The notes beneath the pieces are model-generated. The model ran no database searches, had not been told where the DNA came from, and was given only the letters and a program-made list of their open reading frames with translations. 64,000 nt of DNA from Croceibacterium soli (GTDB lineage: Bacteria > Pseudomonadota > Alphaproteobacteria > Sphingomonadales > Sphingomonadaceae): the NCBI RefSeq assembly GCF_009828065.1, contig NZ_WTYK01000009.1, forward strand, positions 32,439-96,438, written 5' to 3'. How positions within the stretch are numbered: position 1 is the stretch's first letter; each line of letters opens with the position of its first letter. The position numbers were made by a program, and so were the translations under genes. Shown here piece after piece: positions 24,862 to 32,378 of this stretch.

Positions 24862-26274
24862 TTGAGCGAAAACACCATCATCTCGTTCGAGCCGGCCACG
24901 GGCGCCGAGCTCTGGCGCGGCGAAGTCGGCGACGTGGACGCCGCGGTGGAGCGCGCGCGCCGTGCCTGGCCGGCCTGGGCCGCCCTGCCCCTGGCCACCC
25001 GCATCGAACTCGTCCGCCGCTTCGCCAACGAAGTGCGCAAGGAGCAGGATGCTTTCGCCGAGCTGATCGCGCGCGAGACCGGCAAGCCGCTGTGGGAATC
25101 GCGCACCGAAGTCGAAGCCGTGATCGCCAAAGTCGAGATCTCGGTCCGCGCCTACGCCGAGCGGACAGGGCAGCGGAAGCTCGACAGCGCGCTGCAGGGC
25201 ACTGCGGCGCTGCGCCACAAGCCGCATGGCGTGATGGCGGTGCTGGGGCCCTACAACTTCCCCGCCCACCTGCCCAACGGCCACATCGTCCCCGCGCTGA
25301 TCGCGGGCAATGCGGTGATCCTCAAGCCCAGCGAGAAGACTCCGGCGGTCGGCGCGTTCCTGGTGTCGCTGTTCGGCCGCGCGGGGATTGGCGAAGACGT
25401 GGTCCAGGTGCTGATCGGCGGACCGGACGAAGGCAAGGCGCTGGTTGCCCATCCCGGCGTCGACGGGGTGCTGTTCACCGGCTCCGCCCAAGCCGGCATC
25501 GCCATCAACCGCAAGCTGGCGGCAGAGCCGGGCAAGATCGTGGCGCTGGAGATGGGCGGCAACAACCCGATCGTGGTTTGGGACACCCCGAAGATCCACG
25601 ACGCGGCGGTGCTGATCGTGCAATCGGCCTTCACCACGGCCGGCCAGCGCTGCACGGCGGCGCGGCGGCTGATCGTCAAGGCCGGCTTCTACGACCAGGT
25701 GGTCGAGGAGGTGAAGCGGCTAACCGACCGGATCATCGTCGGCGCGCCGTTCGACGATCCCGCCCCGTTCATGGGTCCGGTGATCGACGGCCGCGCCGCC
25801 GACCAGCTGACCGAAAGCTTCCTCTACCTGCTGTCCAACGGCGGCAAGGCGATCAGCCACATGCGCCGGCCCCTTGGCGACCTGCCGTTCGTCACCCCCG
25901 GCCTGATCGACACCACGGCGATGGCCGAACGGCCTGACGTGGAGCTGTTCGGACCGCTGCTGCAGGTGATCAGGGTGGAGGAGTTCGACGAGGCGATCGC
26001 CGAGGCCAACAACACCCGCTTCGGCCTCGCCGCATCGCTGATCGGCGGCAACTCGCAGGAATACAACCGCTTCTGGGCCAACATCCGCGCCGGGATCGTC
26101 AACTGGAACCGCCCGACCAACGGCGCCAGCTCGGCCGCGCCGTTCGGCGGCGTCGGACTTTCCGGCAACCACCGCCCGGCCGCCTTCTACGCCGCCGACT
26201 ACTGCGCCTATCCCGTCGCCAGCACCGAGATGGAGCAACCGCGCGCCAGCGTCGGCGTCGGCTTCAAGGTCTGA
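24862..26274 (+). CDS. astD: N-succinylglutamate 5-semialdehyde dehydrogenase AstD
   Basis: A 470-residue NAD-dependent aldehyde dehydrogenase, the fourth enzyme of the arginine succinyltransferase pathway. It follows E. coli AstD closely: LRHKPHGVMAVLGPYNFPAH, NGHIVPALIAGNAVILKPSE, catalytic glutamate in VALEMGGNNPIVV, catalytic cysteine in FTTAGQRCTAARRL, and AGIVNWNRPTNGASSAAPFG plus SGNHRPAAFYAADYCAYP at the end. No ATG exists; the TTG at 24862 (MSENTIISFEPATG) best fits the family, and the TTG at 24796 would add 22 residues. No other ast genes are in the window, so either the pathway is encoded elsewhere or the enzyme serves another role. Confidence 0.9.
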   Translation: MSENTIISFEPATGAELWRGEVGDVDAAVERARRAWPAWAALPLATRIELVRRFANEVRKEQDAFAELIARETGKPLWESRTEVEAVIAKVEISVRAYAERTGQRKLDSALQGTAALRHKPHGVMAVLGPYNFPAHLPNGHIVPALIAGNAVILKPSEKTPAVGAFLVSLFGRAGIGEDVVQVLIGGPDEGKALVAHPGVDGVLFTGSAQAGIAINRKLAAEPGKIVALEMGGNNPIVVWDTPKIHDAAVLIVQSAFTTAGQRCTAARRLIVKAGFYDQVVEEVKRLTDRIIVGAPFDDPAPFMGPVIDGRAADQLTESFLYLLSNGGKAISHMRRPLGDLPFVTPGLIDTTAMAERPDVELFGPLLQVIRVEEFDEAIAEANNTRFGLAASLIGGNSQEYNRFWANIRAGIVNWNRPTNGASSAAPFGGVGLSGNHRPAAFYAADYCAYPVASTEMEQPRASVGVGFKV

Positions 26275-26295
26275 GCCTCGGCTGGCTGCCCCCTG

Positions 26296-26815
26296 TACTC
26301 GTCACCCTGAACTTGTTTCAGGATCCATCGGGGCGCTAGAACGGGTATCGCATTGGGGTGCGGCGGCGCAGTTGTGCGCCTGCGAGAACGCCGAGCCAGG
26401 CGGAGCCATGGATGCTGAACCAAGTCAGCATGACGATGTTGTGACTGGCGGTCGTGAGTCTACTGGCGTTGGTGAGTCTTCAGCTCCGGCCCCTACTCGT
26501 CACCCTGAACTTGTTTCAGGGTCCATTTCGCCTCGTGCGTGGAGCATGCAGTCGCATGCGGCGGCGCGGTCATGCCCTCCGCCGAGCCAGGCGGAGCCAT
26601 GGATGCTGAACCGAGTTCAGCATGACGAAGTTGTGACTGGCGGTCGTGAGTCTACTGGCGTTCGTGAGTCTTCAGCTCCGGCCCCTACTCGTCACCCTGA
26701 ACTTGTTTCAGGGTCCATTTCGCCTCCTGCGTGGAGCATGCAGTGGCATGCGGCGGCGCGGTCGTGCCCTCTGCCGGTGCCGAGCCAGGCGGAGCCATGG
26801 ATGCCGAATGGAAAC
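26296..26815. repeat. ~192-bp tandem repeat, about 2.7 copies
   Basis: Units begin at 26296 (198 bp), 26494 (192 bp) and 26686 (about 130 bp). Each holds a 21-bp palindrome with arms ACCCTGAA/TTCAGGGT around CTTGT, a GAGCCAGGCGGAGCCATGGATGC block, and an inverted ATGCTGAA/TTCAGCAT palindrome (the third copy lacks the second). The 598-bp stretch 26275-26872 has no convincing gene; an open frame there has repeat-driven sequence. A degenerate CCGTTCGTCC/ACCACGAACGG element lies at 26837-26860. Confidence 0.85.
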
Positions 26816-26872
26816 GCACCGTCTCAGACTGCCTTCCCGTTCGTCCTTACCACGAACGGCGTCTGGCTCGGA

Positions 26873-27592
26873 TCACCCCCCGTGGGTGACGAGGTCGACC
26901 GAGGTGCCGCCGCCGGGCAGGCGGCGGGCGTAGACGATGAAGCTTTGCGATCCTTTGGTGCCGCCGAGCACATTGTCCTCGCCGTCGAGCACGTGCTGGG
27001 CGGAGAAGCCGGCGGTGCTGGCCCGCGTGTAGTAGAAGTCGATGATTTCCGGCAGCGGGACCGGGGTGGTGAAGTTGACCACCCGCAAGGCGCAATCGCC
27101 CTCGTCCGTGCCGGCGGCTTCCTGCACCGCGCCGCGCGGGTAGACCGGGAAGGCCGCGGGCAGCTTCGCCGCCCATTCGGCGGTGTAGCGCGCCCGCGCC
27201 GCGCAATCGCCCTTGTTGCCGGGCGAGGCGGCCGCGCGCGCGGCGACGGTCAGCGCAGAATGGGCCGGCAGGGCGCCCGAAACCTCCCGGGCGCGCGGTG
27301 CCTTGCGCATGGCGCCGGGCCCGCCGACGAACTTCAGCGCATCGGCACGGGCGGCGGCGAGCGCCTGGGGCGAACGGTCCATGGTCGGAAGCGAGCCGTT
27401 CTCGGAGCCTACCGAAGCCGCGTTGCCGGCGCGGTTCTGGCCGACGAGATCCGGATCGATCATGATCTGCTCGCCCAGCGCGTCGCCCATCGCCGGATCG
27501 TCTTCGGCCACTGCGGCGGGTTCTTGCTCGTCGCGGCCGCACCCGGCCAGCAGCAGGAGCGGCGACAGCAGGAGTATCGACTTGCGCACCAT
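26873..27592 (-). CDS. Putative lipoprotein of unknown function
   Basis: A 239-residue exported protein. The N terminus MVRKSILLLSPLLLLAGCG has a clear lipobox (LAGC), so a lipid anchor is likely. The rest is a mixed polar region (residues 25-90) and a folded C-terminal domain containing CAARARYTAEWAAKLPAAFP, CALRVVNFTTPVPLPEIIDFYYTRA and GSQSFIVYARRLPGGGTSVDL. I do not recognise a named family; similar lipoproteins occur in sphingomonads. The ATG at 27592 begins the signal peptide; 13 further upstream codons are open but do not fit. It lies alone between a repeat block and a terminator region. Confidence 0.72.
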   Translation of the reverse strand: MVRKSILLLSPLLLLAGCGRDEQEPAAVAEDDPAMGDALGEQIMIDPDLVGQNRAGNAASVGSENGSLPTMDRSPQALAAARADALKFVGGPGAMRKAPRAREVSGALPAHSALTVAARAAASPGNKGDCAARARYTAEWAAKLPAAFPVYPRGAVQEAAGTDEGDCALRVVNFTTPVPLPEIIDFYYTRASTAGFSAQHVLDGEDNVLGGTKGSQSFIVYARRLPGGGTSVDLVTHGG

Positions 27593-27726
27593 GTCAGGCT
27601 TCCCCGTTTTCCGGCTTCGTTGCCGCTGCATAGCGCCTCGCAGGGGAATTGGGTTGCCGAACAGGGTTAAATCACGGGGCCGTGCCGAAACGGGTCAGAT
27701 CGCGTGATCCCGATCGCAAAGGAAAA

Positions 27727-27754
27727 GGCGCCCGGCGGAACTCCGCCGGGCGCC
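27727..27754 (-). terminator. Rho-independent terminator of the glycine-zipper gene
   Basis: A perfect 13-bp inverted repeat, GGCGCCCGGCGGA (27727-27739) and TCCGCCGGGCGCC (27742-27754), is followed on the minus strand by TTTTCCTTT. It lies 80 bp downstream of the glycine-zipper gene stop. It is one of the strongest terminator-like structures in the window. Confidence 0.8.
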
Positions 27755-27786
27755 TCGTGCGGCCTGTTATGGCTAACGAGCCGCTA

Positions 27787-27824
27787 CTTCGGCCGCGCCC
27801 AAAGGGGGAAAAGCGCGGCCGAAG
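27787..27824 (-). other. 12-bp inverted repeat between glycine-zipper gene and terminator
   Basis: CTTCGGCCGCGC (27787-27798) and GCGCGGCCGAAG (27813-27824) pair perfectly around a 14-nt purine-rich loop. It starts 10 bp after the stop of the glycine-zipper gene and precedes the terminator at 27727. It has no T-run on either side, so it may be an mRNA-stabilising 3' stem. Confidence 0.6.
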
Positions 27825-27833
27825 CTGTCGGGC

Positions 27834-28319
27834 TCAGCGGCAGCTGGTGCCCTGAGCGACCTTCTTGCCCAGAAGCGCGCCGGCAGCGGCGCCGATCACG
27901 GTGCCGAGGGTCCGGTCGCCGCGGCTGTCGACTTCGCGGCCGATGATCGCACCGGCGGCGGCGCCGATGATGAGGCCGGTGGTGCCGTCCTTCTTCTGGC
28001 AGTAGTAGCGGCCGTCGTTACCGCGCCAGGTGCGTGTGTTGCGGCGGATCGGCTCGGCATAAGAGCTGCGGCCATAATAGCCGTCGCGGTCATAGCGGCC
28101 ATCGCGGTCGTAGCGGCCGTCCCGGTCGTAACGGCCGTCGCGGTCGTAGCGATCATAGCGGTCGTAACGATCGTAGCGGCGGTTCTGCTGCCAGGTTTCC
28201 TCGGTCGGCGCGGCGCCATAGCCCGAAGGCGTGAACTCGACCGCGGAGGCGGGGAGAGCGGTAACGGCCATGCCAGCAGCGGCGACGGCCAGGGCGGACC
28301 TCTTGATAATGGTGTTCAT
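27834..28319 (-). CDS. Exported glycine-zipper protein with YDRDGR tandem repeats
   Basis: A 161-residue protein. Signal peptide MNTIIKRSALAVAAAGMAVT...ASA (cleaved about residue 26) is followed by a tyrosine/aspartate/arginine repeat region (RYDRYDRYDRYDRDGR, continuing as YDRDGR units, about residues 47-80), and then a C-terminal glycine-zipper 2TM domain with two GxxxG-rich helices (LIIGAAAGAIIGREV and LGTVIGAAAGALLGKKV). Glycine-zipper proteins of this type are surface or outer-membrane-associated, such as the Rickettsia 17-kDa antigen family. Two cysteines flank the domain (YYCQKK and TSCR). The DNA of the repeat is a near-perfect 18-bp tandem (28084-28150) passing into 9-bp units, so length variation between strains is expected. 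Confidence 0.85.
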   Translation of the reverse strand: MNTIIKRSALAVAAAGMAVTALPASAVEFTPSGYGAAPTEETWQQNRRYDRYDRYDRYDRDGRYDRDGRYDRDGRYDRDGYYGRSSYAEPIRRNTRTWRGNDGRYYCQKKDGTTGLIIGAAAGAIIGREVDSRGDRTLGTVIGAAAGALLGKKVAQGTSCR

Positions 28320-28486
28320 CAGCTCAACTCCTGTTCGGCTGTGATTTCGATGAATTCAGGTTTAGGCCTCGAATCCTGAACGGCTCACAACCCAACTGCA
28401 AGAAAAGCGATCACGTTGTTTTTGCGTGGAATTTTCTTCTCGGCGGGTTCTTGTCGCTGCGCGGCGGGGGGCGTAACGCAGTGCGG

Positions 28487-29404
28487 ATGACGGGGGCAAT
28501 GCAGCGATACGACCGAGCCGCGCTCGCCAATGCCCTCGGCGCCCACGTGGTGTGGGGCTCGATGCCGCTTTACCTGCTGCTGGTGAAGAGCGTGCCGGCG
28601 CTCGAATACGTCGCCTGGCGCATCCTGTTCACGCTGCCGGTGTGCCTGGTATTCGTCCTCTGGCGCAAGGCCGGGCCGGAGGTACGCGAAGTGCTGCGGG
28701 ACAGGCGCGCGCTGCTGACCCTGCTGGCCAGCTCGGCGCTGATCGGCTTCAACTGGTTCCTCTACGTCTGGGCAATTCAGACGGACCACGTCTACGCCGC
28801 CAGCCTGGGCTACTACATCCTCCCGCTGACGATGATGCTGCTGGGGCTGGTCGTGCTGGGCGAGAGACTAGGCCGGTTGCAATGGGCGGCCGTGGCGTTG
28901 GCCGGCGCCGGAGTCGCGGCGCTGGCCGCCGGCGCGCTGACGACGCTCTGGCTCAGCCTGGCGATGGCGCTGTCCTTCGGCATGTACGGATTGCTGCGGA
29001 AGACCGTGAACGCCGGCCCGCTCGCCGGCCTGACCCTGGAAACGCTGATGCTGGCGCCGGTCGCGGCAGCGATCGCCTGGTGGTTCGCCGCCTCGCCCGA
29101 AGGGTCGGCCCTGGGGCAGGATCCGCTGCTCACCGCGGCGGTCGCCTGGGGCGGACCGATGACCGCGGTTCCGCTGCTCATGTTCGCGTTCGCCGCGAGG
29201 CGCCTGCCCTACAGCGTCGTGGGGTTCCTGCAGTTCAGCTCGCCGACGATCGTCTTCCTGATCGGGCTCCTGGTGTTCGGCGAGGAACTCAGCACCGCAC
29301 AGCTTGCCTGCTTCGTGGCGATCTGGATGGCCGCGCTGCTGTTCATCTGGGACATGATCCGCGGCGCCCGCGCGATCGAGGCACCCGTTACGCCGGTCGG
29401 CTAG
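28487..29404 (+). CDS. rarD: EamA/RarD family transporter
   Basis: A 305-residue inner-membrane protein of the drug/metabolite transporter superfamily with ten predicted helices in two EamA halves. The start of the first half, [36 protein letters not shown], and [21 protein letters not shown] are typical of RarD. RarD members include a chloramphenicol-sensitivity protein, and the substrate is unknown. The start is either ATG 28487 (given) or ATG 28499. Its TAG stop shares bases with the TAG stop of the convergent pyrC (CTAG at 29401-29404), so the transcripts must overlap. Confidence 0.9.
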   Translation: MTGAMQRYDRAALANALGAHVVWGSMPLYLLLVKSVPALEYVAWRILFTLPVCLVFVLWRKAGPEVREVLRDRRALLTLLASSALIGFNWFLYVWAIQTDHVYAASLGYYILPLTMMLLGLVVLGERLGRLQWAAVALAGAGVAALAAGALTTLWLSLAMALSFGMYGLLRKTVNAGPLAGLTLETLMLAPVAAAIAWWFAASPEGSALGQDPLLTAAVAWGGPMTAVPLLMFAFAARRLPYSVVGFLQFSSPTIVFLIGLLVFGEELSTAQLACFVAIWMAALLFIWDMIRGARAIEAPVTPVG

Positions 29405-30441
29405 CGCAGGCGCCAGCCGAGCGTCTCGCCGGCGTGGAACGGCACCAGGGATGTGCCGGCCGCCGACAGTTCGCCCGGAACCTCGACGGGCGCTTTCTCC
29501 AGCGTAACGGTGCCTTCATTCAGCGGCAGGCGGTAGAAGCGCGGGCCGTGCTCGGAGGCGAAGCCTTCGAACCTGTCGAGCGCGCCTTCCGCCTCGAACA
29601 CCGCGAGATAGCTTTCGAGTGCGAACGGCGCATTGAAGATGCCCGCGCAGCCGCAGGCGCTTTCCTTGGCTTCGCGCCCATGCGGCGCGCTGTCGGTGCC
29701 GAGGAAGAACTTCGGCGAGCCGGACGTCGCCGCCTTGCGCAGCGCCAGCCGGTGATGTTCCCGCTTGGCGACGGGCAGGCAGTAGGCGTGCGGGCGGATG
29801 CCGCCGACCAGCATGGCGTTGCGGTTGATGTGCAGGTGCTGGGGCGTAATTGTAGCGGCGACGTTCTCGCCCGCGCCTTCCACGAACTGTACCGCCTGTT
29901 CGGTGGTGACATGCTCGAACACCACCCGCAGCTCCGGCAGGTCGCGCAGCAGCGGATCGAGGATCCGGTCGATGAACACCGCCTCGCGGTCGAACACGTC
30001 GATCTCCGGATCGGTCACTTCGCCGTGTACGCAAAGGACCATGCCGATCTCGGCCATCCGTTCGAGAGCCGGGCGAATGTGCGCGATGTCAGTCACGCCG
30101 TGGGCGGAATTGGTCGTCGCATTGGCCGGGTAGAGCTTGGCCGCGGTGAACACACCTTCGCCAAACCCGCGCGCCAGCTCCGCGGGATCGGTGCCGTCGG
30201 TCAGGTAGGCAGTCATCAGCGGCGTGAACGCCGTCCCCTTCGGCAGCGCGGCGAGGATGCGCTCGCGATAGGCCGCTGCCGCGGCGACATTCGTGACCGG
30301 CGGCGTGAGATTGGGCATCACGATCGCGCGGGCGAACTGCCGCGCGGTATAGGGCACGACGGTGCGCAGCATCTCGCCGTCACGCAGGTGCACATGCCAG
30401 TCGTCGGGGCGGCGGATCGTAACCATTGCAGGGGCGTTCAT
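29401..30441 (-). CDS. pyrC: Dihydroorotase PyrC (homodimeric type)
   Basis: A 346-residue zinc hydrolase that cyclises N-carbamoyl-aspartate to dihydroorotate in pyrimidine synthesis. It matches E. coli PyrC along its length: metal-binding H-x-H in [16 protein letters not shown], the carboxylated lysine in [17 protein letters not shown], metal histidines in LCVHGEV and VVFEHVTT, and the catalytic aspartate in [17 protein letters not shown]. It converges on rarD with overlapping stop codons and diverges from ygfZ with 38 bp between the starts. Confidence 0.97.
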   Translation of the reverse strand: MNAPAMVTIRRPDDWHVHLRDGEMLRTVVPYTARQFARAIVMPNLTPPVTNVAAAAAYRERILAALPKGTAFTPLMTAYLTDGTDPAELARGFGEGVFTAAKLYPANATTNSAHGVTDIAHIRPALERMAEIGMVLCVHGEVTDPEIDVFDREAVFIDRILDPLLRDLPELRVVFEHVTTEQAVQFVEGAGENVAATITPQHLHINRNAMLVGGIRPHAYCLPVAKREHHRLALRKAATSGSPKFFLGTDSAPHGREAKESACGCAGIFNAPFALESYLAVFEAEGALDRFEGFASEHGPRFYRLPLNEGTVTLEKAPVEVPGELSAAGTSLVPFHAGETLGWRLR

Positions 30442-30479
30442 GGGGTTCCCTTAAGCACCCGAGAGCCTATCTGTCACCT

Positions 30480-31208
30480 ATGCCCGCAGAACGCCTGTTT
30501 TCCCGCACCCTCGTCCGCCTCACCCCCGAAGCCGAGGACGAGGACGTCGCCGCTTTCCTGCAGGGTCTCGTGACCCAGGACATTACCGGCCAGCTTCCGG
30601 CCTGGGCCGGACTGCTTTCGCCGCAAGGCAAGGCACTGTTCGATTTCATCGTCTGGCCCGCCGGCGACGGTGAACTGCTGCTCGACTGCGAAGCCGATGC
30701 TGCCGACGAACTGGTGAAACGGCTTTCGATGTACCGACTAAGGCGCAAAATCGGCATCGCCCGCGACGACTCGGTCGGTGTGTACTGGCAGCCCCAACTG
30801 GGCGACGGCGGCGCACCCGATCCGCGGCTGCCGGAACTCGGCCAGCGCTGGATCGCCAAGACCGCCGAGGACGATGAGAGCGCCGACGATGCCTGGCGCC
30901 AGCATCGCCTCTCCCTGGGCGTGCCGGAAGGGCGCGCGGAGCTCGGCGATATCCTGTGGCTCGAAACCAATGCCGCCGAGCTGGGCGGCGTCAGCTTCTC
31001 CAAGGGCTGCTACATCGGCCAGGAGAACACCGCGCGGATGAACTGGCGGCAGAAGGTCAACCGCCGGCTGCTGGTGCTGCCGCTCGACCGCTCTGACGAA
31101 GCACGGCGCAAGGCCGCTTATCCGGAGCTCGGCCTGGCCGTCGATCACGTGCGCGTCGCGGATATCGATCCGGCGCTGCTGCCCGCCTGGATGAAGCTCG
31201 AGGGTTAA
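30480..31208 (+). CDS. ygfZ: YgfZ/GcvT-domain folate-binding protein (Fe-S cluster assembly factor)
   Basis: A 242-residue tetrahydrofolate-binding protein of the YgfZ/IBA57 family, needed for maturation or repair of certain [4Fe-4S] enzymes and tRNA modification. The signature K-G-C-Y-x-G-Q-E is seen in FSKGCYIGQENTARM (about residue 178). VTQDITGQLPAWAGLLSPQG near residue 35 is the GcvT-like N-terminal segment. The ATG at 30480 is chosen because upstream open codons overlap the pyrC start region. It is divergent from pyrC and followed by a 383-bp repeat-filled gap. Confidence 0.92.
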   Translation: MPAERLFSRTLVRLTPEAEDEDVAAFLQGLVTQDITGQLPAWAGLLSPQGKALFDFIVWPAGDGELLLDCEADAADELVKRLSMYRLRRKIGIARDDSVGVYWQPQLGDGGAPDPRLPELGQRWIAKTAEDDESADDAWRQHRLSLGVPEGRAELGDILWLETNAAELGGVSFSKGCYIGQENTARMNWRQKVNRRLLVLPLDRSDEARRKAAYPELGLAVDHVRVADIDPALLPAWMKLEG

Positions 31209-31302
31209 GCCCCGTCAAGTCGGATGCGATGGAACCCTCCCCGCTGCGGGCCTGACTGGTGCGTCCCCCGCTCCCGCCAGACCTTCGCGGGAGGCGAGAT
31301 GG

Positions 31303-31436
31303 ATCCTGAAACGAGTTCAGGATGACGAGGTTCTTTCAGATCGACGAGGTTCTTTCAGATCGAGGAGGTTCTTCCAGGATGACGAGGGCCTCTCGCCTTC
31401 CCCATCCTCACCGTCACCCTGAACTTGTTTCAGGGT
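31303..31436. repeat. Two inverted palindromes flanking a 19-bp triple tandem
   Basis: A 21-bp palindrome at 31303-31323 (arms ATCCTGAA and TTCAGGAT) and one at 31416-31436 (arms ACCCTGAA and TTCAGGGT) face each other. Between them, three 19-bp units start at 31327, 31346 and 31365 (consensus GAGGTTCTTTCAGATCGA plus one base), apparently amplified from the GACGAGG flank of the left palindrome. Apart from this, the gap 31209-31591 holds no gene I can support. Confidence 0.85.
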
Positions 31437-31591
31437 CCATGCAGCGGCCGGGCGCAGGTCCCTGCTGTCACGGACCGGCACCCCCAAACCCGGGGAGACG
31501 CGGGACCAGCGCGGCGCGAGCGTGTCTCGACTATGCTCGATACGCACGCATCGCGCCCTGCACGCAGCAAACCGGACTTCGGCAGGCGGAC

Positions 31592-32254
31592 TTAGGCGCC
31601 CAGCATCCGCATCTGTTCGACGTGGCTCTCTACTTCGGCCGGTTCGGCGCCGTAGGGCTGAAGCTGCAGCGCGATCTCGGCGAGGTGGTCCAGCGTCAGC
31701 GCCTTCTGGAAGACCAGGCCGTGGCGGAAGTTCCGCCGCCAGCAGACATGGGCGAGGCGCGGCTTGCTGCCGGGGATCGCCACATGAACGGGTGCACGGA
31801 CGGGGAGCCGCCGGGCAGCTTCCACGCAAGCGCCTTGCTGCGACAGGTTGGCCAGTTCAGCGTCGGCAGGCTGGCCCGCTTCGTCGATCGACACCGGGTG
31901 CGTGATCCGCAGGCGCATCGGGCGCCGTTGCCACGGGCTCTTCTCGTGCATGAAGTCTTCCACTTCGACCTCGCAAGAGAAGCTGTAGCCGGCAAAGGCG
32001 CCGTCGATCCAGCGGCGCTCGACGGCGTAGAGATCGCCGTTGGCCAGTTCGAGGAACTTGTGAGCCTCGGGCGGATGGGCATGAAACAGCCGGAGCTTGG
32101 CGCCGGTTTCGGAGACATCGTGCATCACGCAGGGATACTCGCCGCTGCGACAGCGCAGCTTGGCGGTGCGCAGCAGCATCCTGTGGCGTACGTTCGTCCG
32201 CCGCTCACCACTGGGCGTAGCGTCGCTCGGACTCGCCTCGACCGGTGCCGCCAT
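31592..32254 (-). CDS. Tandem PilZ-domain protein (putative c-di-GMP receptor)
   Basis: A 220-residue soluble protein with two PilZ-like domains. Domain 1 (about residues 18-105) has the c-di-GMP motif R-x-x-x-R in ERRTNVRHRM and D-x-S-x-x-G in HDVSETGAKL. Domain 2 (about 110-205) begins RRPMRLRITHPVSID and has LANLSQQGACVEA with the N-x-S-x-x-G form but a weaker arginine motif, so it may be non-binding. GGGGGAAG before ATG 32254 is a strong ribosome binding site. Two CtrA-like boxes lie 41 and 76 bp upstream. A role in motility or envelope control in response to c-di-GMP is likely by family, and a GGDEF-EAL protein is encoded about 9 kb away. Confidence 0.85.
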   Translation of the reverse strand: MAAPVEASPSDATPSGERRTNVRHRMLLRTAKLRCRSGEYPCVMHDVSETGAKLRLFHAHPPEAHKFLELANGDLYAVERRWIDGAFAGYSFSCEVEVEDFMHEKSPWQRRPMRLRITHPVSIDEAGQPADAELANLSQQGACVEAARRLPVRAPVHVAIPGSKPRLAHVCWRRNFRHGLVFQKALTLDHLAEIALQLQPYGAEPAEVESHVEQMRMLGA

Positions 32255-32294
32255 CGTCTTCCCCCATGCTTGGCGTAGTACCCGCAGTGCAGCG

Positions 32295-32309
32295 TTAACG
32301 CCTTCTTAG
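32295..32309. promoter_or_regulatory. CtrA-like box (TTAA-N7-TTAG), near match
   Basis: TTAACGCCTTCTTAG fits the CtrA consensus TTAA-N7-TTAA except for the last base. It lies 41 bp upstream of the PilZ gene start and 35 bp (start to start) from the perfect box at 32330. Overlapping palindromes fill the space between them. Confidence 0.5.
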
Positions 32310-32329
32310 CGATAGCTATCGGCCGATAG
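32310..32329. other. Overlapping perfect palindromes (CGATAG/CTATCG half-sites)
   Basis: CGATAGCTATCG (32310-32321) and CTATCGGCCGATAG (32316-32329) are both perfect palindromes sharing the middle half-site. They lie exactly between the two CtrA-like boxes upstream of the PilZ gene. This could be an operator for a dimeric regulator or a hairpin at the 3' end of the TonB receptor transcript, whose stop is 50 bp away. Confidence 0.5.
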
Positions 32330-32344
32330 TTAACAGATCGTTAA
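32330..32344. promoter_or_regulatory. CtrA-like box (perfect TTAA-N7-TTAA)
   Basis: TTAACAGATCGTTAA is a perfect match to the alphaproteobacterial CtrA site, 76 bp upstream of the PilZ gene and 35 bp downstream of the TonB receptor stop. In a high-GC genome such AT-rich spaced half-sites are infrequent in intergenic DNA. In sphingomonads CtrA controls motility and related genes, so the PilZ gene is a reasonable target. Confidence 0.6.
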
Positions 32345-32378
32345 AGCGGGAAGACTTTGGCGGCCATGCTGCCGGCCT

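Noticed and set aside
26372..27670. A long plus-strand frame over the 192-bp tandem and the lipoprotein gene
   Set aside because: The first part is translated repeat sequence and the rest is antisense to a lipoprotein with a clear signal peptide.
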